In this document: piece after piece, positions 26,058-34,567 of the stretch
Layout of the letters: every line of letters begins with the position of its first letter
Position numbering within the stretch: the stretch's first letter is position 1
Notes under the pieces: generated by a model
The model's input: only the letters and a program-made list of their open reading frames with translations
Databases searched by the model: none
Told to the model about the DNA's origin: nothing
Assembly (NCBI GenBank): GCA_934096815.1
Contig: CAKOMY010000010.1
Location: 1 to 44,543 of the forward strand
Reading direction: 5' to 3'
Length of the DNA: 44,543 nt
From: an uncultured Bacilli bacterium
GTDB lineage: Bacteria > Bacillota_I > Bacilli_A > RF39 > UBA660
Position numbers and translations under genes: made by a program

Positions 26058-26942
26058 TCATATTAATTCATATTCTCTAGCAATTATTCTATCATCAGAG
26101 CAATATTTAATTACATATTCATTGTCTTGCTTACAAATTATTATTCCAACAGTTTTATTATCATCCATTCCTTTAATATTTTTATCAATATAATTCATAT
26201 AATTTTGAATTTGTCCTGTATGATTTGAATTTAATCTAGTTACTTTTAATTCAATAACAACATAACACTTAAATCTTATATTATATAAAAGTAAATCTAT
26301 ATAATTATAACTATTACCTACTTTAATTTTAAATTCATTATCTATAAAACTAAATCCTGTCCCTAACTCTTTCATAAATGATGTAATATCTTCAAGTATT
26401 AGTTTTTGTAATAGCTTTTCTGATATATTTTCATATTTATAACCGTTCTTAATTAATATAGGATTTTTAACAAAATCTATCACATTAGTTTCTAATTTAT
26501 TTACCAATTTATTTTTTGTTTTAATGTCTAATCTTTGATATTCATTATTTTTAATCTTTTTTCCTAATTCTCTATATCCAATATTATTATTAATAGTAAC
26601 ATCAATATAATAATTTATTTCATTTATATCATCTAATGGAAGTATCATAAGAACATGTGACCAACTTAATTGGTGTGGCATTGCCACACCTTTTTCTATC
26701 ATATAATAAAATTGTCTCATTCTTTTTAAATTTGATGGGCCATACCCCTTACCAATATCTATACTCAATTTACTTGAATATTCATTTATAATTCCTTCGC
26801 CATAATGTTTACCAGCTTCACTTAACATTTTACCTACATTATAATAAGTAATTAAATCACTCTTATTAATTGAATAATTTTTTACTTTTCTATTTATCTC
26901 ATTATTTAAAAGTTCACTTTTTATTTCATTATAATAGTTCAT
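26058..26942 (-). CDS. DUF1016 (YhcG-type) nuclease, copy B
   Basis: An intact 294-residue protein: the DUF1016 N-terminal domain (about 10-150, with YYNVGKMLSEAGKHYGEGII), then the PD-(D/E)XK nuclease domain (about 165-290) with D216 in YNYIDLLLYN and E231/K233 in VIELKVTR. The family is typically found beside restriction-modification and defence genes, and a role in DNA cleavage or recombination is inferred. Residues 84-91 (KGVAMPHQ) are encoded by a 19-bp palindrome. The gene is preceded by a comEC fragment and followed by the intergenic repeat. Confidence 0.9.
   Translation of the reverse strand: MNYYNEIKSELLNNEINRKVKNYSINKSDLITYYNVGKMLSEAGKHYGEGIINEYSSKLSIDIGKGYGPSNLKRMRQFYYMIEKGVAMPHQLSWSHVLMILPLDDINEINYYIDVTINNNIGYRELGKKIKNNEYQRLDIKTKNKLVNKLETNVIDFVKNPILIKNGYKYENISEKLLQKLILEDITSFMKELGTGFSFIDNEFKIKVGNSYNYIDLLLYNIRFKCYVVIELKVTRLNSNHTGQIQNYMNYIDKNIKGMDDNKTVGIIICKQDNEYVIKYCSDDRIIAREYELI
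26672..26690. repeat. 19-bp palindrome in DUF1016 copy B
   Basis: Perfect 9-bp arms, GGTGTGGCA and TGCCACACC, around a single central base. It lies at the same codon position as in copies A and C, but the arms differ. Confidence 0.95.
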
Positions 26943-26953
26943 ATTACTCCTTT

Positions 26954-27337
26954 CTACGGACTACAAGTCTCAATTTTTAATTTATTATTTTTAATCTTAA
27001 ACATAATGCTTCCGTCCTCATCTGTTCTATATATTTTTGAATGATCTAGATTATTTAATACTTCCTTATTTGGATGACCATACCTATTATTCTTTCCAAC
27101 ACTAATAATAGAGTATTTTGAATTTTTCTTATTAATAAAACTTTTACTACTGCTTGTCTTACTTTTATGATGTCTTACTTTTAATACATCTATATTTGAT
27201 ATATTATATCTTTCTAATATATCCTTTTCTTTATCTACTCCAGCATCGCCCATAAACATAAAGTTATAATTATTTAATAAATGAATACTATCTTCCATAT
27301 GATCAAAGTCTCCATGTGGTGACATACGTTTATACAT
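26954..27337 (-). pseudogene. comEC 3' fragment B (internal deletion)
   Basis: The 127-codon ORF reads HGDFDHMEDSIHLLNNYN and then jumps to FMFMGDAGVDKEKDILERYN, matching intact ComEC with about 75 residues missing between two copies of the NNYN sequence. The last ~80 residues are almost identical to the intact protein, but the metal-ligand context HHGS is changed to HHKS. It has no membrane part and no proper start, so it is a decaying duplicate of the comEC end. Confidence 0.88.
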
Positions 27338-27377
27338 ATAAATTTGAGCAAAAAAGATTGCAAATTCAATTATTCTT

Positions 27378-27507
27378 TTAAAATTTTAATGTTTTAAATT
27401 AATTGTTTTTTGACTTTTTATGATTTATTCGTTTGTTTTTCTTTGCTTAATTAAATCTTTCAACTCTTCAACATTTTTAAACATATTATCATATCCTATA
27501 CATTAAA
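27378..27507. repeat. Intergenic repeat, copy 1
   Basis: Nearly identical to 25929-26057. It contains a minus-strand ORF of 19 codons at 27425-27484 (MFKNVEELKDLIKQRKTNE) that may be the clipped start of a former downstream gene. No other gene is visible in the 27338-27507 gap. Confidence 0.85.
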
Positions 27508-28398
27508 TCATATTAATTCATATTCTCTAGCAATTATTCTATCATCAGAGCAATATTTAATTACATATTCATTGTCTTGCTTACAAATAATAATTCCTAC
27601 TGTATCATTTTCTTCAATGGTTTTTATATTTTTATCAATATAATTCATATAAGTCATAATCTGACCTGTATGTTCCTTCTTAAGTTCAGTTACTTTTAAT
27701 TCCACAACTACATAACACTTGTATTTAATATTATAAAGCAGTAAATCTATGTAATTATATCTATCATCTAACTTAATGGGATACTCACTTTTAATAAATG
27801 TGAAACTACTTCCTAATTCATCTAAAAAGTTTTCTATGTCTTCTAAAATTAGTTTTTGCAATATCTTTTCTGAAAAAATATTATATTTATTGCTATTTTT
27901 GATTAAAATCGGATTTTTTACAAAATCAACTATATTAGATTCATCTTGTTTCATTAATTTATTTTTAGTTTTAATGGGTAATCTTTCATATTCTTTATGC
28001 TTAATAATTTCTTCTAATTGCCTTTTTGATAAGTTCCTTTTTTCTATTTCATTAGCATAATAGTTTATTTCATTATTATCATTTAAACTAAATAATTGTC
28101 TAATATGACTAATTGATAATTTGGTCCCCAGTGGGGACCATTTTTGTTCTTCAAAAAATTGATATAATTGTCTCATTCTTCTTAAAGTTCTTGGGTTGTA
28201 TTTCTTATCAACTTCAAGTGATAATTTTTTTGAATATTTACCAATTATATCATCGCCATATTTTTTACCAGCTTCTAGTAATAATTTACCTACCTCATAA
28301 TGTGTCAAAAGAGTATGCCTTTCTTTTGAATAATCTTTTACTTTTGAATATATTTCATTATCAATTAATTTATTTTTTATTTCATTATAATAGTTCAT
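27508..28398 (-). CDS. DUF1016 (YhcG-type) nuclease, copy C
   Basis: An intact 296-residue paralogue of copy B, placed 11 bases after the end of intact comEC. The N-terminal domain reads THYEVGKLLLEAGKKYGDDI; the nuclease part has YNYIDLLLYN and VVVELKVTEL. The last ~30 residues are identical to those of copy B, while the rest differs considerably, indicating recent recombination of the 3' end. Residues KWSPLGTK in the middle are encoded by a 19-bp palindrome. Probably read from the comEC transcript. Confidence 0.9.
   Translation of the reverse strand: MNYYNEIKNKLIDNEIYSKVKDYSKERHTLLTHYEVGKLLLEAGKKYGDDIIGKYSKKLSLEVDKKYNPRTLRRMRQLYQFFEEQKWSPLGTKLSISHIRQLFSLNDNNEINYYANEIEKRNLSKRQLEEIIKHKEYERLPIKTKNKLMKQDESNIVDFVKNPILIKNSNKYNIFSEKILQKLILEDIENFLDELGSSFTFIKSEYPIKLDDRYNYIDLLLYNIKYKCYVVVELKVTELKKEHTGQIMTYMNYIDKNIKTIEENDTVGIIICKQDNEYVIKYCSDDRIIAREYELI
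28122..28140. repeat. 19-bp palindrome in DUF1016 copy C
   Basis: Perfect 9-bp arms, TGGTCCCCA and TGGGGACCA, around a single central base, in the same codon frame as in copies A and B. Confidence 0.95.
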
Positions 28399-28409
28399 AT
28401 TACTCCTTT

Positions 28410-30410
28410 CTACGGACTACAAGTCTCAATTTTTAATTTATTATTTTTAATCTTAAACATAATGCTTCCGTCCTCATCTGTTCTATATATTTTTGAATGT
28501 TCTAGATTATTTAATACTTCCTTATTTGGATGACCATACCTATTATTCTTTCCAACACTAATAATAGAGTATTTTGGATTTATCTTATTAATAAAATTTT
28601 TACTACTACTTGTCTTACTACCATGATGTCCTACTTTTAATACATCTATATTCGATATATTATATCTTTCTAATATATCCTTTTCTTTATCTACTCCGGC
28701 ATCACCCATAAACATAAAGTTATAATTATTTAATTCCATATAAATCACATTACTATTATCGTTCTCATTATCATATTCTTTAGTATTTAATATCGTAATT
28801 ATGTTATTACTTATTGGTACCTTCTTAACATTCTGATAATATTTTATCTTTTTATTTTTTAATTCCTTTATTAAATTTGTTTCTAGTTCATTAAAACTAT
28901 CATTATTTAAAACAACATTTTTTATATTATAATTATTTATTAAATAAATACTATCTCCCATATGATCAAAGTCTCCATGAGTTAGAATTAGATAATCTAT
29001 ATGAGAATAACCTAATGACTTCAAAAGTTTAATACTTCCTGAACTAACGAAATAATTACTTATACCGCCAGTATCAATCATTACTACCTCATCATTGTAT
29101 ATAATTAAAGATGAATCGCCTTGTCCAACATCTAGATAATAAACATAATTATTGCGATCTATAAATGGTTTTAATTTAAATGATAGAAGATATAAACAAG
29201 CTATTAAAATATATTTCTTATTGTTAGATTCAATGTATAAATAAATAAGAATATAATAAATTAAATAAAAGATAATATTAACTTTAGGTATAATTATGGT
29301 TAAAGAAAATATGCTACTTAGATTGTTAATAAACTCAAGTAAATATATAGTTATATTATAGATAGGTTCTAAAAACTTTAAAATAAATGTTAATAAACTT
29401 AATGGATAAATAATAAATGTGATTAAGGGAACATTTATTAGGTTATTTATAATAGATAATAAGTTTAATTCATAATTATTATAAAGTGTTATTGGTAAAC
29501 TAAACAAAAGAGCTATAAATGAAGTTATAAATAAATTGTAAAAATAATTCTTTTTATAATATTTAGTGCTTACTATTAAGCCAAATGTAACTAAGCCAGA
29601 ATACTGAAAACCAATATCAAAAATGATTAAGGGATTATAAATCATTATTATAGATAACGTTAATAATAAAGAATTTTTGGTACTTATATTTAAATCTAGT
29701 TTCTTATTTAATTTAAGAATAATAAAAAAGATTATCGTTCTTAATATACTTGCTGAAAAGTTAGTTAAAGTTACATAAAATAATAGAAACGTAATAACTA
29801 TTAGATCTTTATGTTTAAATTTATTTACTAATTTATAAATTATTAATGAAAGCATACTAATATGCATACCACTTAAGGCAAATAGATGACTTATTCCATT
29901 ATTTTGATAGGTTTCATAAAATTCTAAATCGGTTTTATCACCAATTATAAAAGCATTTAAATAACCTCTATTTTTATAATTATTTGTTTTATTTAAAATA
30001 TGTTTTTTTGTCTCATATATAATATTTTGATTCTTTTTTAATATTTTTAATTCTTTTGCATACATAATATAAAATATATGATTGTTATATAAATATTTTT
30101 GATAGTCAAAATTGTAAGGAATAGTTGCTTTTTTAGGTAAAACATATTCTCCGCTTACAACTACTTTATCGCCTAATTCGAGATTATCAATATTATTTAT
30201 ATAGACTATTAATTTTTCTATACCTTTAATAGTTAATTTAAAGGAGTTTTCTTTTTTAATTATGGTAGTTACTATACCAGTAAATTCTTCATTTACATTA
30301 ATCTTACTGGTATAGCCTATCTTTACTTTAATACCAACATATAAAATGGTAACTATTAATAGACAATAAAATATTATATTAGACTGTAATAATATCTTTA
30401 ATCTTGTCAT
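28410..30410 (-). CDS. comEC: Competence DNA channel ComEC
   Basis: The DNA-uptake channel: an N-terminal OB-fold (about 30-130), a central competence domain with many membrane helices (about 160-400; GISHLFALSGMHISML is its core motif), and a C-terminal metallo-beta-lactamase-like domain with LTHGDFDHMGDS and GHHGSKTSSS. The last is proposed to degrade the non-transported strand. The ATG at 30410 overlaps comEA by 32 bases; a GTG at 30431 adds 7 residues. Neither has a clear Shine-Dalgarno. Its last ~100 codons occur again downstream as two fragments. Confidence 0.93.
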   Translation of the reverse strand: MTRLKILLQSNIIFYCLLIVTILYVGIKVKIGYTSKINVNEEFTGIVTTIIKKENSFKLTIKGIEKLIVYINNIDNLELGDKVVVSGEYVLPKKATIPYNFDYQKYLYNNHIFYIMYAKELKILKKNQNIIYETKKHILNKTNNYKNRGYLNAFIIGDKTDLEFYETYQNNGISHLFALSGMHISMLSLIIYKLVNKFKHKDLIVITFLLFYVTLTNFSASILRTIIFFIILKLNKKLDLNISTKNSLLLTLSIIMIYNPLIIFDIGFQYSGLVTFGLIVSTKYYKKNYFYNLFITSFIALLFSLPITLYNNYELNLLSIINNLINVPLITFIIYPLSLLTFILKFLEPIYNITIYLLEFINNLSSIFSLTIIIPKVNIIFYLIYYILIYLYIESNNKKYILIACLYLLSFKLKPFIDRNNYVYYLDVGQGDSSLIIYNDEVVMIDTGGISNYFVSSGSIKLLKSLGYSHIDYLILTHGDFDHMGDSIYLINNYNIKNVVLNNDSFNELETNLIKELKNKKIKYYQNVKKVPISNNIITILNTKEYDNENDNSNVIYMELNNYNFMFMGDAGVDKEKDILERYNISNIDVLKVGHHGSKTSSSKNFINKINPKYSIISVGKNNRYGHPNKEVLNNLEHSKIYRTDEDGSIMFKIKNNKLKIETCSP

Positions 30411-31044
30411 AGATTGTTTTACTAATTCCACTTACATTCATAATATCTTCAGTGGTTTTAAAATTACCATTTTTAGTACGATATTCAATTATAGCATCTG
30501 CTTTACTAGAACCAATACCACTGATAGTCATGAGTTTTTCTTTATTATCAGTATTGATATTTATTTTAGATGTTTCATTATTCGTTGATTCATTAGTAGT
30601 ATTTTTATCAACACAGTTATTAATTTCAATAGTTTCACATTTGCACTCTGAAGCATTACTTATTTGCTCATAAGCTTTTGTTGTTGTTAACTCATTTTTG
30701 CTAAATACATAAATGACCATTTCATTAGTTAACTTTTTACTAAGATTTAAATTATTTGTAGTTGCATTTTTAGTTAAACCGCCGGCTTTATTAATAGCGT
30801 CGATAATTTTATCTCCTTGGATAAATTCATATACACCCGGTTTTTTAACACTACCTTTGATATCAAAATATAGCTTAGCACTTTCTTTTTTAAACGCTGA
30901 TGTGGTACTTGTTGTTTCTGCTAAAACTTCAGTTATAACTGAATCATTATTATTTAACATAAAATAACCAATTCCTGCCACGGCAAAAAGAACAAGACTT
31001 GATGCTAAGATTAAATATTTTTTATAATATGATATCTTTTCCAT
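30379..31044 (-). CDS. comEA: Competence DNA-binding protein ComEA
   Basis: A 221-residue protein with an N-terminal membrane anchor (about 12-28), a Thr/Ser-rich linker, an SLBB domain (about 55-110, FDIKGSVKKPGVYEF), and a C-terminal helix-hairpin-helix DNA-binding domain (about 160-221, ININTDNKEKLMTISGIGSSKADAI). It captures DNA at the cell surface and passes it to ComEC. GAGGAGG precedes the start, and comEC follows with an overlap. Confidence 0.95.
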   Translation of the reverse strand: MEKISYYKKYLILASSLVLFAVAGIGYFMLNNNDSVITEVLAETTSTTSAFKKESAKLYFDIKGSVKKPGVYEFIQGDKIIDAINKAGGLTKNATTNNLNLSKKLTNEMVIYVFSKNELTTTKAYEQISNASECKCETIEINNCVDKNTTNESTNNETSKININTDNKEKLMTISGIGSSKADAIIEYRTKNGNFKTTEDIMNVSGISKTIYDKIKDIITV

Positions 31045-31052
31045 TTTTACCT

Positions 31053-31100
31053 CCTCTATAATATATATTTAGTACAAAGGTACCCAATTTACTTGTTTTT
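31053..31100 (-). promoter_or_regulatory. Shared upstream element, comEA copy
   Basis: A 48-base stretch matching 34521-34567 at roughly four of five positions. It spans the last codons of the SpoIVFB-like gene and the comEA leader up to the Shine-Dalgarno. The minus strand has TTGGGT and TATATT/TATTAT boxes at 16-18-base spacing, so it may be a promoter. Confidence 0.5.
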
Positions 31101-31826
31101 TTTAAACTTTTTTGTTAAAAGTGTAATTTCTTTGATATTTCCAATAAAATTTAGACGATTTTTAAAAATCTGATCAATATTATGTACATATTTTACTTTT
31201 TTAAAATTAGGTCTTTCAAGATATCTTTCTAGTAAAAATTTATAATAAATTATTTTAATATTTAAAAGTTCTTCATAAGTTTTATAAAAACTTAAAATAA
31301 TTATATTTAATAAATCTAGGGATGGATTACTAATTAGCACTAATAAAAATAAAGAAATTATACTTATAATACATTTTAAATATATACTTAATTTAAATGG
31401 TAAAAAGGTTTCTAATATATAAGATAATAACTGAGATCCATCTAAAGGAATAATAGGTAATAAGTTAAATAAGATAATGTATTTGTTATATTTAAGAAAA
31501 ATTTGATATGTTAAATAGGTTATAAATCCTTGTTTAGATAAAAAAATAAATATTAAATATAAAATAATTTGAAATAATACGCCAGCAGTCGCAATTAATA
31601 TTTTTTTTAAAGTATTTTCATTATATTTTAAATCACTATCAATAATACTTCCAAATGGTAAGATTGTTAATTTAGATACTTTTATTTTAAATAATTTCAT
31701 TATGCATAAATGACCTAAATCATGAAATAATATAATTGTTAAGATGATTAAAAAATAATTAAAACGACCACATAAGAAAGTAATTAAGGTTAAAATAAGT
31801 GTTAAGGGATGGATATTTATTTTCAT
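31089..31826 (-). CDS. SpoIVFB-like M50 membrane metalloprotease
   Basis: A 245-residue M50B-type membrane protease. The zinc motif reads HDLGH (35-39), so the usual glutamate of HExxH is aspartate. The second motif, LLPIIPLDGSQLL, is intact. Six or so membrane helices are followed by a basic C-terminal tail in place of the CBS domain. In B. subtilis spoIVFA-spoIVFB follows mreBCD-minCD, and the same order holds here without minCD. SpoIVFB processes pro-sigma-K; whether this one is an active protease is uncertain. Confidence 0.8.
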   Translation of the reverse strand: MKINIHPLTLILTLITFLCGRFNYFLIILTIILFHDLGHLCIMKLFKIKVSKLTILPFGSIIDSDLKYNENTLKKILIATAGVLFQIILYLIFIFLSKQGFITYLTYQIFLKYNKYIILFNLLPIIPLDGSQLLSYILETFLPFKLSIYLKCIISIISLFLLVLISNPSLDLLNIIILSFYKTYEELLNIKIIYYKFLLERYLERPNFKKVKYVHNIDQIFKNRLNFIGNIKEITLLTKKFKKNK

Positions 31827-31865
31827 ATAATAATTTATTCTAAATAAAAAGATAATATTTCTAAA

Positions 31866-32402
31866 TTATAAATAATCATTATAATCTAAAAATTTATTAT
31901 CTTTCATAAATAAGACATATAATTTGTTATCTTTAGCATGACCTATAATATTTTTATCTTCAACATAGTCATATAACTTAACTCCTATATCAGTAATATT
32001 GCTATACCAATAATCTACTCCATCCATTCCTTGAATAATTATAGTGCTTCCATAGTCTTCTTTTTCGCCTATAAAAACTACTATTCCACTTTTAAAAGGA
32101 TATACGCTGTTAATATCATTTAAGACGGCACCATCTTTGTATGTATTAAAAGAAGTATACTTTATTTCTTTATTAACTGAGGTTACATTTTCATCAACAT
32201 AAAAGGTTTTGCCAAAGTGTTTATTAATAAAATTACTTATTTTACTAAAATTTAAGTTTTTATCATATACATTGTTTTTATAAAATAAAAGAAATTTATC
32301 ACTTCGATTTATAGATATACCAACAATTAGAAATAAAACAATACTTATTAATACTCTTATAAATAAAGACTTAACATATTTTTTCTTATTCATAATTTTC
32401 AT
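31866..32402 (-). CDS. SpoIVFA-like protein with degenerate LytM domain
   Basis: A 178-residue protein with an N-terminal membrane helix (about 14-30) and a C-terminal M23/LytM-like fold (about 95-178, SGIVVFIGEKEDYGSTIIIQ, YWYSNITD). The catalytic HxLxxH histidines are replaced (the YWYSN region), as in SpoIVFA, which regulates SpoIVFB rather than cutting peptidoglycan. It lies directly upstream of the SpoIVFB-like gene and overlaps mreD by 17 bases. The assignment is by fold pattern plus synteny. Confidence 0.7.
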   Translation of the reverse strand: MKIMNKKKYVKSLFIRVLISIVLFLIVGISINRSDKFLLFYKNNVYDKNLNFSKISNFINKHFGKTFYVDENVTSVNKEIKYTSFNTYKDGAVLNDINSVYPFKSGIVVFIGEKEDYGSTIIIQGMDGVDYWYSNITDIGVKLYDYVEDKNIIGHAKDNKLYVLFMKDNKFLDYNDYL

Positions 32403-32778
32403 TCTTTCTATCTATTATTTTTAAACTTATATAATAATATATTAGATTTAATGGTAAATTATTAATTAAATATTTGATTATATATAAATTGAATTTATTA
32501 AAGATACTATATAGAATAATGCTAAATAAGAAATAATATATTATTGATAATATGTATTTATTTATAAAACTAGCATTTATTCTTTTTAAAATAGACTTAT
32601 TTAAATAATATAAAATAATTATAATCATAGATATAAAAGGAATACCATTAATAATTAAGTCTATTAATAGGATATAGTACATTAATTTATCGTTTATAAT
32701 AAATATAAAAATAATTATAGATACTAAATAGATATTAAAATAATTAACTGATAGAAAATCTAATAACATATTAAACAC
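32386..32778 (-). CDS. mreD: MreD-like rod-shape membrane protein
   Basis: A 130-residue, extremely hydrophobic protein with four or five membrane helices and no soluble domain. It overlaps mreC by 8 bases and the SpoIVFA-like gene by 17. Sequence alone would be weak evidence, since MreD is poorly conserved, but the location between mreC and the SpoIVF pair is decisive. It works with MreC in the elongation machinery. Confidence 0.75.
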   Translation of the reverse strand: MFNMLLDFLSVNYFNIYLVSIIIFIFIINDKLMYYILLIDLIINGIPFISMIIIILYYLNKSILKRINASFINKYILSIIYYFLFSIILYSIFNKFNLYIIKYLINNLPLNLIYYYISLKIIDRKNENYE

Positions 32779-33379
32779 TTCTTACTAGAACATAATCAAT
32801 ATTTTTTAAGTCAATTGGTTTTACTGTTATTGTTGTATTTAAATCCATATTATCTATTTTTATTACTTTTCCTATATAAGAATTGTTAACACTATAAACG
32901 GAATCATTTAAGTTAGCGTTATCTATTTCACTTATAATTATATTATTATCTTTATCACTTGAAATAATTTTACCATAGTTATCATTTATTCTTACTGGTA
33001 CTTTAGTATTATAGATGTAACTTATTTCTGAATACTTATTATTTATTTTTGAAATGTAGCCTATTAGACCTTCTTTTGTTAATACTTCATCATACAAATT
33101 ATAGTTATCACCATTAATTATTAATTTATCGAATCCATAATTATTTTTATACACATTTGTAATTGTGCATGTTTCATCGATATTAATGTTATTTTTAAAA
33201 TCTAATAAATTATTATATTCTTCTTTTAAGCGAGTTATTTCATTATTTAAATAGTTTATTTCTAAGGTATTATCTTTGATTAGGAATATTTTAAATGTAT
33301 TATTAATTAGATTTAAGATAGAATTACGAGATATAATTATTATTAATAAGATAAGAAAAAAGATTGATTTATTTTTCAT
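32771..33379 (-). CDS. mreC: Rod-shape protein MreC (short)
   Basis: A 202-residue MreC with an N-terminal membrane helix (about 5-25), a coiled coil (about 40-65, EINYLNNEITRLKEEYNNLL), and the two beta-barrel halves (LINGDNYNLYDEVLTKEGLIGYI, then GKIISSDKDNNIII). It is shorter than the usual ~280 residues. The gene overlaps radC by 11 bases, and mreB, normally between radC and mreC, is absent here. Confidence 0.9.
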   Translation of the reverse strand: MKNKSIFFLILLIIIISRNSILNLINNTFKIFLIKDNTLEINYLNNEITRLKEEYNNLLDFKNNINIDETCTITNVYKNNYGFDKLIINGDNYNLYDEVLTKEGLIGYISKINNKYSEISYIYNTKVPVRINDNYGKIISSDKDNNIIISEIDNANLNDSVYSVNNSYIGKVIKIDNMDLNTTITVKPIDLKNIDYVLVRSV

Positions 33380-34052
33380 GGATTATTTCACCTTCAAAAA
33401 AACTATAAAATGATTTGCCACTAGTTATAATGTGATCTAATAATGGGATTTCAACCGCGTTTGCAGCCACTATTAGTTTATTGGTTAGAATTTTATCTGC
33501 ATCTGATGGACTTAAATTACCTGATGGATGATTATGCATTATGATAATGCCTGATGCTCTTAATTTAAGGGCATAATTTAGTATTTCTTTAATGCTTACT
33601 AAACTAGCCATATCAGTACCTTTAAACATGATTTTATAATCAATTAATTTTTTAGCATTATTAACTAATATAACAAGTAAATTTTCTTGTTTTAAGCTAG
33701 CAATAAGATTAGAAAAATATTTATTAACTAAGGTACTATTTTTTAATGATAACTTATTTTCAATTGTTAGGTTACTTACTCTTTTACCTAGTTCAATAGC
33801 GGCAACTAGATTTATTGCCTTAACTATTCCTATTCCTTTAATTCTGGTTAGTTCTTGAACGTTTAAATCACTTAGATCATTTAAATTTTTAATTTCTTTT
33901 AAAACATTAATACTTAATTCTCTAACATTTAGATTTTTAGTTCCAGTTCCTAATATTATTGAAATTAAATCTTCATTAGATAAATTATCTACTCCATATT
34001 TTAACAATCTTTCTCTAGGACGCTCACTTTTAGGAATGTCTTTTATTTTCAT
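33369..34052 (-). CDS. radC: RadC (JAB/MPN domain) protein
   Basis: A 227-residue protein with an N-terminal helix-hairpin-helix region (about 18-90, ELTRIKGIGIVKAINL) and a JAMM metal centre (H173, H175 and D184 in IMHNHPSGNLSPSD). RadC is widespread but its enzymatic role is not settled; in Streptococcus it belongs to the competence regulon. It overlaps the SPOR-like gene by 4 bases (ATGA) and heads the mreC-mreD block. Confidence 0.95.
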   Translation of the reverse strand: MKIKDIPKSERPRERLLKYGVDNLSNEDLISIILGTGTKNLNVRELSINVLKEIKNLNDLSDLNVQELTRIKGIGIVKAINLVAAIELGKRVSNLTIENKLSLKNSTLVNKYFSNLIASLKQENLLVILVNNAKKLIDYKIMFKGTDMASLVSIKEILNYALKLRASGIIIMHNHPSGNLSPSDADKILTNKLIVAANAVEIPLLDHIITSGKSFYSFFEGEIIHEK

Positions 34053-34456
34053 ACTTCACCTCCATAACTTTCCATAATAACTTCATTAATTGCTTTAAAA
34101 GCATCGTCACTTACTTCAATCATACTTTTTTCATATTTATTTAAGGCTTTAATTAATCCATTATCTTTTACTAATATTTCTTTTTTATAAAAGGCAATAT
34201 TATTTTTATTAAGGTAATCTTCCATTTTAGATATTGTCTCATTATTAGATAGAATACTGTAATAAAGTCTATAAACATCATCGTCTTTAATAATGATTGA
34301 TGAGGGATATTTTTTACTGTATTCTTTGGCAAGTGTAATGTTATTATATACACCTAATTGAAAGCCAGTCATCTTAATATTTTGATAATCAAAGATAAGA
34401 TTTGAAATTAAATAGCCAAGTATAACTGCTAGTATGTAAGGAATTATTTTTTTCAT
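34049..34456 (-). CDS. Membrane-anchored SPOR-like protein
   Basis: A 135-residue protein with an N-terminal membrane helix (about 4-24) and a domain resembling SPOR at about 30-100 (FQLGVYNNITLAKEYSKKYP, then DVYRLYYS, then MEDYLNKNNIAFY). SPOR domains bind denuded septal peptidoglycan. B. subtilis spoIIB, a SPOR protein, lies just upstream of maf-radC-mreB, so this may be a reduced SpoIIB equivalent. Coupled to radC by ATGA. Confidence 0.65.
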   Translation of the reverse strand: MKKIIPYILAVILGYLISNLIFDYQNIKMTGFQLGVYNNITLAKEYSKKYPSSIIIKDDDVYRLYYSILSNNETISKMEDYLNKNNIAFYKKEILVKDNGLIKALNKYEKSMIEVSDDAFKAINEVIMESYGGEV

Positions 34457-34520
34457 TTATTATCACCAAGAATAATATACGACTTATTTTCTAAATATTT
34501 TGTCGTTAAATGTTTTAATT

Positions 34521-34567
34521 CCTCTATAATTATATATTACACAAAGATATCTAATTTACTTGTTTTT
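34521..34567 (-). promoter_or_regulatory. Shared upstream element, SPOR/radC copy
   Basis: A 47-base partner of 31053-31100, located 65 bases before the SPOR-like gene. It contains TATAAT on the minus strand and is a promoter candidate for the SPOR-radC-mre operon. Confidence 0.5.

Noticed and set aside
28113..28436. Plus-strand ORF of 107 codons across DUF1016 copy C
   Set aside because: Antisense to two clear genes, with no ribosome site and no recognisable protein.
34171..34353. Minus-strand 60-codon ORF inside the SPOR-like gene
   Set aside because: Out-of-frame shadow of the SPOR-like gene, which has a better start and coupling to radC.
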